This document shows, piece by piece, positions 36,471-45,215 of a DNA stretch of 64,000 bases. The notes beneath the pieces are model-generated. The model saw only the letters and a list, made by a program, of their open reading frames with translations, had not been told where the DNA came from and ran no database searches. The DNA is taken from assembly GCF_001429285.1 (NCBI RefSeq), contig NZ_LMJJ01000013.1:1-64000 (forward strand). The letters run 5' to 3'. A program made the position numbers and the translations under genes. This DNA comes from Ensifer sp. Root278 (GTDB taxonomy: Bacteria > Pseudomonadota > Alphaproteobacteria > Rhizobiales > Rhizobiaceae). Positions within the stretch are counted from its first letter, which is position 1. Each line of letters begins with the position of its first letter.

Positions 36471-36516
36471 GACTCGTACGCTGTACGATGCAAATAAATC
36501 GTACAGCGTACGAGTC
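36471..36516. promoter_or_regulatory. TetR operator: perfect inverted repeat with 19-bp arms
   Basis: GACTCGTACGCTGTACGAT and ATCGTACAGCGTACGAGTC are exact reverse complements separated by GCAAATAA. Each arm contains its own 13-base palindrome CGTACGCTGTACG, so the site looks like two adjacent TetR operators in the divergent TetR/RidA promoter region. Confidence 0.85.
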
Positions 36517-36630
36517 ATTCGTCAACTCATGGTCAAATCATGCCGGCGGGAGAGCCGTGCTCATGGCGTTGGGAGCGAGAAAATCATGTCACGCACAGTC
36601 AAGCATGTGCATATCGGAGGGCTAATCATC

Positions 36631-37068
36631 ATGAATATCGGAATCCCCAGTGCGGCAACGGCGAATGAGAGCAAGCTGACCATTGTCAATCCCAAGACCC
36701 TCTACGACCCCACGCCGAACGGCTATAGCACCGCGGTGGTCACGCCCCCCGGTGCTCGGGTGGCCTACATTTCCGGACAGGGCGGCCAAGACGGCACGGG
36801 CGCTTTGTCACCCGACTTCGCCGTTCAGGTTAAGCAAGCCTATGCGAATTTGCGCGCAGCCCTTGATGCGCTCGGCGCACGCCCGGATCAGGTCGCCAAG
36901 CTCACGATCTTCGTGGTTGACCACGACATGTCAAAGCTTGGCGTATTGACCGAGAACGTCAAGGAAATGTTCGGCACGGCGCTGCCGGCACAGACCCTGG
37001 TTCCCGTTCCCAAGCTTGCAATCGATCCTATGCTGTTCGAGGTCGAAGCCGTCGTCGTTCTGCAGTAG
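36631..37068 (+). CDS. RidA family protein (Rid/YjgF/UK114)
   Basis: 145 residues with the Rid fold: SGQGG, the ANLRAALDALGA helix, a KLTIFVVDHD strand and the late VPVPKLAIDPMLFEVEAVVVL. Rid proteins deaminate reactive enamine/imine intermediates, but many subfamilies lack the catalytic arginine near the C-terminus, and I do not see it clearly here. CGGAGGG precedes the ATG at 36631; an ATG at 36586 is the main alternative. It is the probable target of the divergent TetR gene. Confidence 0.88.
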   Translation: MNIGIPSAATANESKLTIVNPKTLYDPTPNGYSTAVVTPPGARVAYISGQGGQDGTGALSPDFAVQVKQAYANLRAALDALGARPDQVAKLTIFVVDHDMSKLGVLTENVKEMFGTALPAQTLVPVPKLAIDPMLFEVEAVVVLQ

Positions 37069-37190
37069 GAATGCGCGGACAAGGTCCGCGAGAAATTGTC
37101 TATAGAGCATCGCTTCCAGCGGGGCGTGAGATGCAACCCGCACCGCTGGACTTGCGCCCTGCCCTGGAACGACGCACCCGAGCGACGCAA

Positions 37191-38549
37191 TCAGCGAGGC
37201 GCTACCGTACCTGTCTGAAACGTACGGTCGGCCAACCGTGGCAGCATAAGTCGAAACGCAAGGCTGCGGGCACTTTGGAACAGGATCAGCGCGATCCATA
37301 GTCCGTCATTGCCGAAGACAGGCTGTAGGACCGCCCAGGCTGCAAAGTAGATGACCAGCGACGCCACCATCAGGTTTCGCATCTGTCGCGACCAGGTGGC
37401 GCCAATGTAGACGCCGTCCATCTGAAAGGCGACGATGCCGAAGATCGGAAGTGCTGCGACATAGGGCAAATACCTATGCGCGAGCGCGGACACGCTCTCC
37501 GTTGGGGCGGTGATGCCGATCACCCAGTCGCCGGCGGCAAGCAGCGCGAGTGCCACAAGACCGGCGAAGACGAAGCCCCACAATGTCGTCAGTCCCACCG
37601 CACGATCAAAGGCCGGCCGATAGCGTGCGCCGACCGCGCGGCCGGCAAGCTGCTCCGCCGCTGTTGCCACCCCGTCGAGAAAAGCGACGCCGAAGAAGTA
37701 GAAGCGTAGAAGGATCGTATTCGCCGCAAGAATCTCGATACCGAGCATGCCGCTCTGGCGCGTGAAGAAGGACAGGCCGATCAGAAGCGCGAAGGAGCGG
37801 ATCATCATGTCGCCATTGACCGAAAAGGCGCGACGGAAAGCAGCAAGGTTCGGCAGGTTCCATGCGGTTCGGTCGGTCTTCGCCCAGACGAGATAAAGTC
37901 CAGCCAGCGCAGTAACCGCCTCGGCCACCAGCGAGGCGGCCGCAACACCCGCCACGCCCCAGCCGAGGCCCAGGGCCCAGGAGATGCTCAACGCTGCATT
38001 CAGCGCATTCAGCAGGGTTTGCAGGATCATGCCCCAGAGCGCGTCGCCACGTCCGATGATCCAGCCGAAGACCACGAAATTGAACAGCACGAAGGGTGCC
38101 GACCAGACACGCCAGGCGAAATAGGTGGCGGCCGCCTCGGCGACCTTTCCTTCCGCTCCCATTGCGGCAAGGCCAAGCGCGCCGAGCGGCTTCTGCAGCG
38201 CGAGCAGCGCCAACCCCGCGACGAGCGCAATAATGAGACCGCTGGCGAGCATGCGCTGCCGTTCGCGCCGGTCACCCGCCCCTAGCGCCTGCGCGGTGAA
38301 ACCTGTGGTCGCACCACGCAGGAAGTTGAAGGTGACGAAGATGACGTCGAAAATGACGGTGGAAAGCGCCACGCCCCCGATCAGGGCCTCATCGCGCAAC
38401 TGACCAATGACGCCGGTCGCGACGAGCCCGACGAGTGGGCTCGACAGATAGGCGATCATCATCGGCAGCGCGATGCGGAGCACGTCGCGATGGGTGATGT
38501 CGAAGGGGCGGACCGTAAAGCCCGCGTGGTCGGAAGGCGCGTGTCCCAC
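37191..38549 (-). CDS. MATE-family multidrug/metabolite efflux transporter
   Basis: 452 residues, twelve predicted membrane segments in two homologous halves, the MatE pattern (PMMIAYLSSPLVGLVATGVIG at the start). The start is GTG at 38549, directly adjoining the CMD stop at 38550. As the last gene of the minus-strand cluster it may export a pathway product or toxic analogue using Na+ or H+. Confidence 0.93.
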   Translation of the reverse strand: MGHAPSDHAGFTVRPFDITHRDVLRIALPMMIAYLSSPLVGLVATGVIGQLRDEALIGGVALSTVIFDVIFVTFNFLRGATTGFTAQALGAGDRRERQRMLASGLIIALVAGLALLALQKPLGALGLAAMGAEGKVAEAAATYFAWRVWSAPFVLFNFVVFGWIIGRGDALWGMILQTLLNALNAALSISWALGLGWGVAGVAAASLVAEAVTALAGLYLVWAKTDRTAWNLPNLAAFRRAFSVNGDMMIRSFALLIGLSFFTRQSGMLGIEILAANTILLRFYFFGVAFLDGVATAAEQLAGRAVGARYRPAFDRAVGLTTLWGFVFAGLVALALLAAGDWVIGITAPTESVSALAHRYLPYVAALPIFGIVAFQMDGVYIGATWSRQMRNLMVASLVIYFAAWAVLQPVFGNDGLWIALILFQSARSLAFRLMLPRLADRTFQTGTVAPR

Positions 38550-39128
38550 TCAATCCAGCCGGTGCGGTTCGCCGAGCGTATGCATCAGCCGGTTGGCCCA
38601 GCCGAAGATCGCGACCGCATGAATGAGATCGATAATCTGGAGGTCGTCGAGACCGATCTCGCGCAAATGGTAGAACTGGTAGGCACCGACATTGTCGGGA
38701 TGGGCCGTAAGGTCAACACCGAAATTGAACAGCGCCTGCTCGAATTCCGGCAGGTTCGCGTCGAGGCCGCGGTCATAGATTTCGTCCACCACCTCCGGCC
38801 GCCTTTCGAGCTGGATGTAACGAGCCGCGTGGACGGACGCGCAATAGATGCAGTGATTGACGAAGGAGGCGGCGAGCGCTCCGATCTCCCGCCCGCCGCG
38901 GGAGAGCCCGCCCTCGCTATACATGATGTCGTTGAAGAGCGGCGTGCGCTCCTTCAAGGTTTCCGGCTCGTTGGCGAGCACCAGGACATAGTCCGAGATC
39001 TTCTTGTTGGAGGGCGTGATCTTCAGCGCATCGAGCTGTTCGACCGTCGCCGTTTCGACATCGACCGATTTGACATAGGGCTTCCAGTCGAGGGGCTCGA
39101 TGGTGAATTCGTGTACGGGTTGCGACAT
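38550..39128 (-). CDS. Alkylhydroperoxidase/CMD-domain protein (Avi_7169-like family)
   Basis: 192 residues. An AhpD-type CxxC with following histidine is visible (NHCIYCASVHA), in a six-helix CMD fold. The family is known from A. vitis as one of a side-by-side pair with the next protein upstream. AhpD-type proteins use the cysteine pair for peroxide or disulfide chemistry. Its start is 1 base from the partner's stop, so translation is probably coupled. Confidence 0.85.
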   Translation of the reverse strand: MSQPVHEFTIEPLDWKPYVKSVDVETATVEQLDALKITPSNKKISDYVLVLANEPETLKERTPLFNDIMYSEGGLSRGGREIGALAASFVNHCIYCASVHAARYIQLERRPEVVDEIYDRGLDANLPEFEQALFNFGVDLTAHPDNVGAYQFYHLREIGLDDLQIIDLIHAVAIFGWANRLMHTLGEPHRLD

Positions 39129-39129
39129 C

Positions 39130-39636
39130 TCAGTTGTCCCTCAGCATCTTGAGGCCGGCCACCACCAGCACCTGATAGTTCACGAAAGCGATGAGGCCGG
39201 CGAGCGTAACGATGTCCCGGTCGTCGAGCCCTGCGGCGGTGAGCTTTTCGATGTTGGCGCGCGTCGCCTCCTTCGGGGAAAGCGTGACAAGATCGACATG
39301 GGCGAGGATCGCAACAAGGCGCGTATCCGCACCTTCGGCCCCGTTGCCTGGATTGGCGATCGACACCAGGGCGGAGCCCCCCTCCTCACTCTCGAGCAAT
39401 TCCCGGAAGTGGGCGGCGAGCTCCTGCGACTTCCACAGTGCCGCCATGCGTGCGGCAAGCGCTGCCCTCAGCGCATAGGAGAAGTTGCGCGCTTCGGCGG
39501 GACGAAGGGCCGCCTGGTAGCTCGTCTGGCTCAGGTGCTTCAGCTTTGCCCGCTGTTCGCGCAGCGCCTGAAGGTCGGGGAAGCGATCAAGGCCTAGTAC
39601 GGTATCGATCACGTCGTTTGTCGATGGAGCGGTCAT
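39130..39636 (-). CDS. CMD-domain protein (Avi_7170-like family)
   Basis: 168 residues of carboxymuconolactone-decarboxylase type, without a CxxC: the helix AALRPAEARNFSYALRAALAARMAA and a later LDDRDIVTLAGLIAFVNYQ match the fold. It is the other half of the pair with the gene at 38550-39128. It probably dimerises with that protein or acts on the same intermediate; its catalytic role is unproved. Confidence 0.82.
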   Translation of the reverse strand: MTAPSTNDVIDTVLGLDRFPDLQALREQRAKLKHLSQTSYQAALRPAEARNFSYALRAALAARMAALWKSQELAAHFRELLESEEGGSALVSIANPGNGAEGADTRLVAILAHVDLVTLSPKEATRANIEKLTAAGLDDRDIVTLAGLIAFVNYQVLVVAGLKMLRDN

Positions 39637-39669
39637 TGGCTTTTCCAGTCGTCTGAAATTCGGAGGGGT

Positions 39670-41142
39670 TCATGCCGTCTTCTGTGCCGGCGTTGGCGCA
39701 TCGGCATCGACCCATTCGGTCCCGTCGAGTTCCGGCTTCTCGTAGGCGATGAGCGCTTCCCAATGGTAATCAACGTCACGAATGAAGAGCGAGGCGGCAA
39801 CACCGCGCGCCAACCACAGGGCGCCCTCGCTAATGGCAGGGATATCGCCGCTGACCTTGCCGACGCTGACGGATGCGCCGTAGTTGAAGCAATGGATATC
39901 CATCAGCCAGGGTGCTGCACCCGGCTCCTTCTCGGTGAAGGAGAAGTCTCCGTTCAGCCAGGGGAAGCGCCCAAGTCCGGGGTTCTCCTCGCCTGCCGGC
40001 GGCGTATAGCGGTGCTCCCAGCAGGCGATCTGGTCCTGATAGGGCGCTAGCTCGCCGCGGCTCCATGGATCGATGGTGAAACCCGTGCCGAGAATGACGA
40101 AATCGGTGCGGAAGACGCGGCCGCTGGTGGTGGTGATGACGACCTCGCCGCCCTCCTCCTTCATCGACCGAATACCGCAGTCGAAGTGGAAATAGGCGTT
40201 CGCATGCCGACTGACGCGCAGCGTCGAGTTGTGCGGCGCCGGCGTCTGCTGCTTGGCCGCATAATCCATCAGGCGCCAGCGCCATTCCGGTGAAATCTCG
40301 GCAAAACCTGCGGTGACCCCGTAGGAGCCGATGCCCATCAGCTTGTTGACCGTCGGCATCTCCTTGCGGCGGGCGAGAAGGCGCACCTCCCCTGCCCCCT
40401 GCTCCAACGCTTCTGCCGCATTGTCGACCGCCGAAGCGCCGACGCCGATGACGACGACGCGTTTGCCCTTCAGTCGATCGAAGTCGATGTCGTCGGCCGA
40501 ATGCGCCCAGGAGGTATGCCGCTCCATGCCCCTGACGAAGTCGGGAATAGTCGGCTCACCCAGACCGTCGCGGCCGGTGGCCATCACCAATTTGCGGGTG
40601 ACGATCGCAGGCTTTGCCCCACCGGCGATTTCAAGTTCCAGCAGCCCGTCGGCGCGCGGCACGACGCGGGTGACGTGCGTGTCGTTCTCGACCGGAATGT
40701 CCATCACATCGCGATACCAGCGCAGATAGTCCATCCACATCGGGCGCGGAATCCGGAACAATTCCTCCCATTCCGCTTCGCCATGGAGTGCCGTGAACCA
40801 GGCACGGAAGCTGAGCGAGGCAACCCCGAGCGCCGGGCCAAGAAGGATCTTCGGCGAGCGCAGCGTTTCCATGCGTGCGTAGGTTACCCATGGCCCCTCG
40901 AAACCCCTGGGCGCACGGTCGACGATGCGCAGATTGGCGATGCCGGCGCGCGTCAGGGCATGCCAGGCGACAAGCCCGCACATGCCGCCACCAATGACGA
41001 CCACATCGCTCACCGGGTCGCCGGCCGAGGTGGTGACGAGCTTCGACCAATTGGCTGGCGGGTAGTTGAGATAGCTGAGATCCTGCCTTACCCGCGCGTT
41101 CAGCTCCGCAAGCCGTTGCTGTTGTTGTAGATTGTTGATCAT
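39670..41142 (-). CDS. Flavin-containing NAD(P)H monooxygenase-like protein
   Basis: 490 residues. VVVIGGGMCGLVAWHAL (about 48-64) is the FAD site and VVVIGVGASAVDNAAEAL the NADPH site, as in Baeyer-Villiger and N-hydroxylating monooxygenases; an FxGxxxHxxxW motif is only loosely present near MERHTSWAH. The start at 41142 gives MINNLQQQQ with GGAG upstream; the frame is open beyond it. It lies between the transporter and the CMD pair and probably oxygenates the imported substrate. Confidence 0.88.
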   Translation of the reverse strand: MINNLQQQQRLAELNARVRQDLSYLNYPPANWSKLVTTSAGDPVSDVVVIGGGMCGLVAWHALTRAGIANLRIVDRAPRGFEGPWVTYARMETLRSPKILLGPALGVASLSFRAWFTALHGEAEWEELFRIPRPMWMDYLRWYRDVMDIPVENDTHVTRVVPRADGLLELEIAGGAKPAIVTRKLVMATGRDGLGEPTIPDFVRGMERHTSWAHSADDIDFDRLKGKRVVVIGVGASAVDNAAEALEQGAGEVRLLARRKEMPTVNKLMGIGSYGVTAGFAEISPEWRWRLMDYAAKQQTPAPHNSTLRVSRHANAYFHFDCGIRSMKEEGGEVVITTTSGRVFRTDFVILGTGFTIDPWSRGELAPYQDQIACWEHRYTPPAGEENPGLGRFPWLNGDFSFTEKEPGAAPWLMDIHCFNYGASVSVGKVSGDIPAISEGALWLARGVAASLFIRDVDYHWEALIAYEKPELDGTEWVDADAPTPAQKTA

Positions 41143-41155
41143 CCCGGTCTCCAGT

Positions 41156-42226
41156 TCAATTCGCCAGCAGGACGGCGTCCCGGTCGCGCCAGCCCACCCA
41201 CACGTCGTCACCCTCGATATGCGAAAGCGCGACGGGATCGATCTGGACAAGAAGGCTGCTGCCGTTTTCGAGAGCGACGGTCAGCGTGGTGTGCGCGCCC
41301 TTGAAGACACGCTGATCGACGCGTCCCTTGAGCGCCGGCCGTCCCTCGGGCTTGCTCGACAGGCAGTAAAGCGCCTCCGGCCGAAGCGCCAACGTGGCGC
41401 GTTCACCGGGCACGGGCGACGTCCCGTTCACGTCCGCGTGCACGACATTGCCGCGCCATTCGACAGCAGCGATTCCGTCCGAAACAGAGACGACGGCACC
41501 CTCGAGGAAATTGCTCTGGCCGATGAAATCCGCGACGAAGCGGCTGCGGGGCCGGGCATAGAGCTCATCGGGGCCGCCCATCTGCTCGATCCTGCCCTTG
41601 TTCATCACGACGATGACATCGGACATGGTCAGCGCCTCCTCCTGGTCGTGGGTGACGAAGATGAAGGTCTTGCCGGTCTTCTGCTGGATCGATTTCAGCT
41701 CGATCTGCATCTGCTGGCGCAGCTTCGCGTCGAGGGCCGAAAGCGGCTCATCGAGCAGCAGCACGTTCGGATCGGGCGCCAGCGCCCGCATCAGGGCCAC
41801 GCGCTGGCGCTGTCCCCCGGAGAGCTGGGCGGGCATGCGCTCGGCATGGTCCTGGAGCGAGACAAGGGAGAGAAGCCCGGTGACCCGTTTGTGGATCGCC
41901 GCGTGCTGCATCCCCTTCAATTCCAGGCCGAAGGCGATGTTGCGGCCGACCGTCAGGTGCGGGAAAAGCGCGTAGTCCTGGAAGACGATATTGACGTTGC
42001 GCTTGTTGGGCGGCAGGTGCGAGATCGGCTTGCCTTCGAGATAGATCTCCCCTGAGGTCGGGCTATCGAAACCGCCGAGCATACGCAGGGTCGTCGACTT
42101 GCCGCAGCCGGACGGGCCGAGCAGCGTGACGAACTGGCCCGGCTCTATCGCCAGGTCGAGATCGTCGACGGCGGTAAGGGCCCCATAGGATTTGTTGACG
42201 TTCTTGAAATGGACGACAGGCTGCAT
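41156..42226 (-). CDS. Polyamine-type ABC transporter ATP-binding protein (PotA-like)
   Basis: 356 residues: Walker [12 protein letters not shown], signature [15 protein letters not shown], Walker B LLLDEPLSALD, then a TOBE domain. The ATG at 42226 follows AGGAGCTGACGC. Together with the genes at 42232-45192 it forms a spermidine/putrescine-family importer; the true ligand is likely a nitrogenous compound. The frame extends far upstream but out of phase with the permease gene. Confidence 0.92.
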   Translation of the reverse strand: MQPVVHFKNVNKSYGALTAVDDLDLAIEPGQFVTLLGPSGCGKSTTLRMLGGFDSPTSGEIYLEGKPISHLPPNKRNVNIVFQDYALFPHLTVGRNIAFGLELKGMQHAAIHKRVTGLLSLVSLQDHAERMPAQLSGGQRQRVALMRALAPDPNVLLLDEPLSALDAKLRQQMQIELKSIQQKTGKTFIFVTHDQEEALTMSDVIVVMNKGRIEQMGGPDELYARPRSRFVADFIGQSNFLEGAVVSVSDGIAAVEWRGNVVHADVNGTSPVPGERATLALRPEALYCLSSKPEGRPALKGRVDQRVFKGAHTTLTVALENGSSLLVQIDPVALSHIEGDDVWVGWRDRDAVLLAN

Positions 42227-42231
42227 TCGCG

Positions 42232-43023
42232 TCAGCTCCTGGAACGGCGGGTGAAATGCTCGGCATAGATGCCGATGGCGGTGGTGACGACGAGAACGAT
42301 CGTTGCCATGGCGTTGATTTCCGGCGACATGCCCCCTTGCACCTTGGCGAAGATCAGCATGGGCAATGTCGGCTGGTAGCCGCCGAGGAAGAAGGTGCGG
42401 ACGAAGTCGTCGATGCTGGTCAGCACGCAGAAGATCATGCCGCCGAAGAGCGCCGGCATCAGATAGGGGATGGTGACGCGGAGGAAGGCGATGAAGGGAT
42501 CGGCACCGAGATCGCGCGCCGCATCCACGAGATTGGCCGGCATCGAGCGCAGCCGCGTCAGCACCATGATGACGACGAAGGGCACGGCATGGACCGTGTG
42601 TGCCAGGATGATCGCGAAGGTGCCGGTCGGAATGTCGACGGTGCGGATGAAGATGCGCATGGAAATGGCGTTGATCAGCCCCGGCACCACGGCGGGCAGA
42701 CAGGCGAGCGCGAAAATGACCGCCTTGCCCCAAATGTTTTCCGCCGAAACGAGAAGCGCGATCCAAACGCCGATGATCGTTGCCGAAACGGTGGTGGCGA
42801 GCGCGATGCCGATCGAATAGAGCGAGGCTTCGAGGAACTGCTTATCCTGGACCACCTTGGCGTACCAGGAAAGGGTCCAGTTGCCGATCGGGAAAGCGAT
42901 GAAGTTCGCGTCCTTGAAGCTCATCGCCGTCATCAGCGTCAGCGGCAAGACCAGATAGACGGCGAAGATCCAATAGGACGCGCCGAGCGCTGTTTTGGGG
43001 AGATCGTTGAAATAGGTTCGCAT
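42232..43023 (-). CDS. Polyamine-type ABC permease 2 (PotC-like)
   Basis: 263 residues with six membrane segments and the EAA loop ANLVDAARDLGADPFIAFLR. It is separated from the ATPase gene by 5 bases. Heterodimer partner of the next gene. Confidence 0.9.
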   Translation of the reverse strand: MRTYFNDLPKTALGASYWIFAVYLVLPLTLMTAMSFKDANFIAFPIGNWTLSWYAKVVQDKQFLEASLYSIGIALATTVSATIIGVWIALLVSAENIWGKAVIFALACLPAVVPGLINAISMRIFIRTVDIPTGTFAIILAHTVHAVPFVVIMVLTRLRSMPANLVDAARDLGADPFIAFLRVTIPYLMPALFGGMIFCVLTSIDDFVRTFFLGGYQPTLPMLIFAKVQGGMSPEINAMATIVLVVTTAIGIYAEHFTRRSRS

Positions 43024-43033
43024 CGGCCCGCCC

Positions 43034-44014
43034 TTACATCAGCCGGACCGAGCGGCCGCCGACGATCCGCATGAAAAGTCCGACGGTCGTCAGCGACACC
43101 ACGAGCATTATCATCGAGAACGCAGCGCCTTCCGGCCATTTGTCGTTCGACCCGTGGAACAGCGTCGCGATGACCTCGGGGAAAATGACTGAATTCGGGC
43201 CGCCCAGCAGCAGCGGCGCGGCGAAGACGCCGACGGCGGTCAGATAGACGAGGCTGCAGCCGGAGACGATGCCGTCCTTCGAGAGCGGCAAGATGACCCG
43301 GCGGAACCGTTGGAAGGGTCCGGCACCAAGATCGGCCGCCGCCTGGATCAGCGGTGTCGGGATCTTCTCGATCGCCGAATAGAGCGGCAGGAGCATGTAG
43401 AGCGCAAGCAGATAGATGACGCCGAAGCTCAGCGAAAAGAAGGTGTAGAGCATCGGGATCGGCCGGTCGATGAAGCCGAATTCCCTGAGGAGCACGTTCA
43501 GCGCTCCACGATTGGCAAGCAACATGATGACCGAAAAGGTACGGATCAGCTCGCCGGCCCAGAAGGGAATGAGCAACAGCAACAATGCCCGCATCCGGTT
43601 CTTCGGCTGCACCACCTTCGCGACGTAGTAGGCGACGGGATAGACGATCACCAGCGTCGAGATCGTGACCACCGCGGCAAAGACCAGGCTGCGGACGAAG
43701 GGCACGAAATAGAGCCGGTCGGAAAAGAAAAGCCCGTAATTTGCCAGCGTGTACTCGCTGCTCTTGTCGGGTTGCGGCGGATAGTTGGCGAGAAGGCTGA
43801 TATTGGCCATCTGCAAGATCGGCCCGATGTGCAGCATGGCGATCCACAGAAGCGGCACGCCCGCAAGCACGGCGAGACGCACACGTCGGCTGTCGACGAG
43901 AAGCCCGATCGTGTTGCGATAGAGTCCCGAACTCGCCGCCCTGCCGATCCATCCGGCGTAGCGCGGTGCCGTCGGCAAACCGACGGATCGCGGTTGCGTT
44001 GTCGTATCCAGCAT
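43034..44014 (-). CDS. Polyamine-type ABC permease 1 (PotB-like)
   Basis: 326 residues from the ATG at 44014 (GGGAAC about 8 bases upstream; an ATG at 44044 is possible). Six membrane helices and an EAA loop (LIQAAADLGAGPFQRF) are visible. It precedes the second permease by 10 bases, and a strong hairpin lies between it and the binding-protein gene upstream. Confidence 0.9.
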   Translation of the reverse strand: MLDTTTQPRSVGLPTAPRYAGWIGRAASSGLYRNTIGLLVDSRRVRLAVLAGVPLLWIAMLHIGPILQMANISLLANYPPQPDKSSEYTLANYGLFFSDRLYFVPFVRSLVFAAVVTISTLVIVYPVAYYVAKVVQPKNRMRALLLLLIPFWAGELIRTFSVIMLLANRGALNVLLREFGFIDRPIPMLYTFFSLSFGVIYLLALYMLLPLYSAIEKIPTPLIQAAADLGAGPFQRFRRVILPLSKDGIVSGCSLVYLTAVGVFAAPLLLGGPNSVIFPEVIATLFHGSNDKWPEGAAFSMIMLVVSLTTVGLFMRIVGGRSVRLM

Positions 44015-44050
44015 TCTTTTGTTCCCGGCTCTGGAAGAGTCCATTTTTTA

Positions 44051-44080
44051 TGGGTGACCGGCCGGAAGACCGGTCACCCA
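44051..44080 (-). other. Stem-loop between binding-protein and permease genes
   Basis: TGGGTGACCGG and CCGGTCACCCA form a perfect 11-bp stem with an 8-base loop just after the binding-protein stop on the minus strand. No T tract follows in that direction, so it probably protects the binding-protein message or attenuates the rest of the operon. Confidence 0.6.
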
Positions 44081-44091
44081 GAAGGCCGCAG

Positions 44092-45192
44092 TCAGGCTGC
44101 CTTGATCTCCGCAGCGGCCTTGTCGATCATGTCGTTCTTCATGTCGCGGTTGATCGAGCTGAAGAACTGGATGCGTTCGACCTGCTCGGGCGGCAGCGAC
44201 AGGGCCGCGCGCTCCTTGTCGTTCAGCACCTTGTCGACCCCGTCGAAGGCCGAAGAGAAGCCGGACTGACGGGTCATCGCCGCGCCGATTTCCGGCGAGG
44301 ACAGGATCGCATCAAGGAAGGTGTAGGCGGCGTCCGCGTTCGGCGCGTTGTTGACGACGTTGAACGAATAGAGGAAGCCGAAGGTCCCTTCCTTGGGCAC
44401 CGAGATCTCGATCGGATGGCCGTCCATGACGAGCTTGGCGGCCGGCCCGGACCAGGCCTGCGCCAGATAGATGTCCTCGTTGACGAACATCTGCTGCAGC
44501 TCGGAGCCCGCATCGTAGTATTTGCGCACCTTGTCCTTGTGCTGGATCAGGAAGTCACGCGCCTGGTTCGTTGCGGTCTGCGCTACATCGGGCTTGTCGC
44601 CATAGGTCACATAGTCGCCGTCATTGCCCTGGTAGCGCATGACGATGGAGAGGAAGTCGCTGACGATGTACGACGTCAGGTTCTTGTTCTCGTCATCGAA
44701 CATGATGCCCCAGCTATCGGAGGCCTTGGCGTATTCCGTGTTGCGTACGAGACCCTCAAAGCCCGCAAGCAGCGGCACGCCGAAGGTCTTGCCGTCCACG
44801 GTGAGCTGCGGCGCACCCTTGTAGGCGGCGGCAAGCTTGTCCCAGTTCTTGAGCCGCGCGGTGTCGAGGGACGCCAGCAAGTTGGACTTCATGAACTGAG
44901 ACAGGCGGTGGCCGGTAACGGTCACGATGTCCGTGGAAGGCGTGGCACCTTCGGCGGTCAGCAGGTTGTACTGCTTTCCCTGGTCGTCGGTCAGCCGGAT
45001 GCGGACCTCGATGCCCGTATCCTTCTGGAACTGGTCGATGAAGGACTGCGGTACGAATTTGTCATAGGTCGTGATGTTGACGACCTTACTCTCAGCAAAG
45101 GCGGGACGGATGATCGATGGCGCGGCCAATACGCCTGCGCCCGTCGCCAGCAGTTTCAAAGTCGAGCGGCGGGTTACGTCCAAATTTTTCAT
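44092..45192 (-). CDS. Polyamine-type ABC substrate-binding protein (PotD-like)
   Basis: 366 residues. A Tat-type signal (RRSTLKLLATG, from residue 8) precedes a cleavage site near AFA. The domain is of extracellular solute-binding family 8 type (spermidine/putrescine), with the VVNITTYDKFVPQSFIDQF start. It lies 23 bases after the LysR gene and is read in the same direction. Confidence 0.9.
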   Translation of the reverse strand: MKNLDVTRRSTLKLLATGAGVLAAPSIIRPAFAESKVVNITTYDKFVPQSFIDQFQKDTGIEVRIRLTDDQGKQYNLLTAEGATPSTDIVTVTGHRLSQFMKSNLLASLDTARLKNWDKLAAAYKGAPQLTVDGKTFGVPLLAGFEGLVRNTEYAKASDSWGIMFDDENKNLTSYIVSDFLSIVMRYQGNDGDYVTYGDKPDVAQTATNQARDFLIQHKDKVRKYYDAGSELQQMFVNEDIYLAQAWSGPAAKLVMDGHPIEISVPKEGTFGFLYSFNVVNNAPNADAAYTFLDAILSSPEIGAAMTRQSGFSSAFDGVDKVLNDKERAALSLPPEQVERIQFFSSINRDMKNDMIDKAAAEIKAA

Positions 45193-45215
45193 GTCGTTCT
45201 CCTCATTTTACGAGC

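Noticed and set aside
41156-42766. Extended open frame upstream of the PotA-like gene
   Set aside because: The part beyond 42226 is out of phase with the permease gene there and is rich in arginine and histidine; the canonical ATPase start is at 42226.
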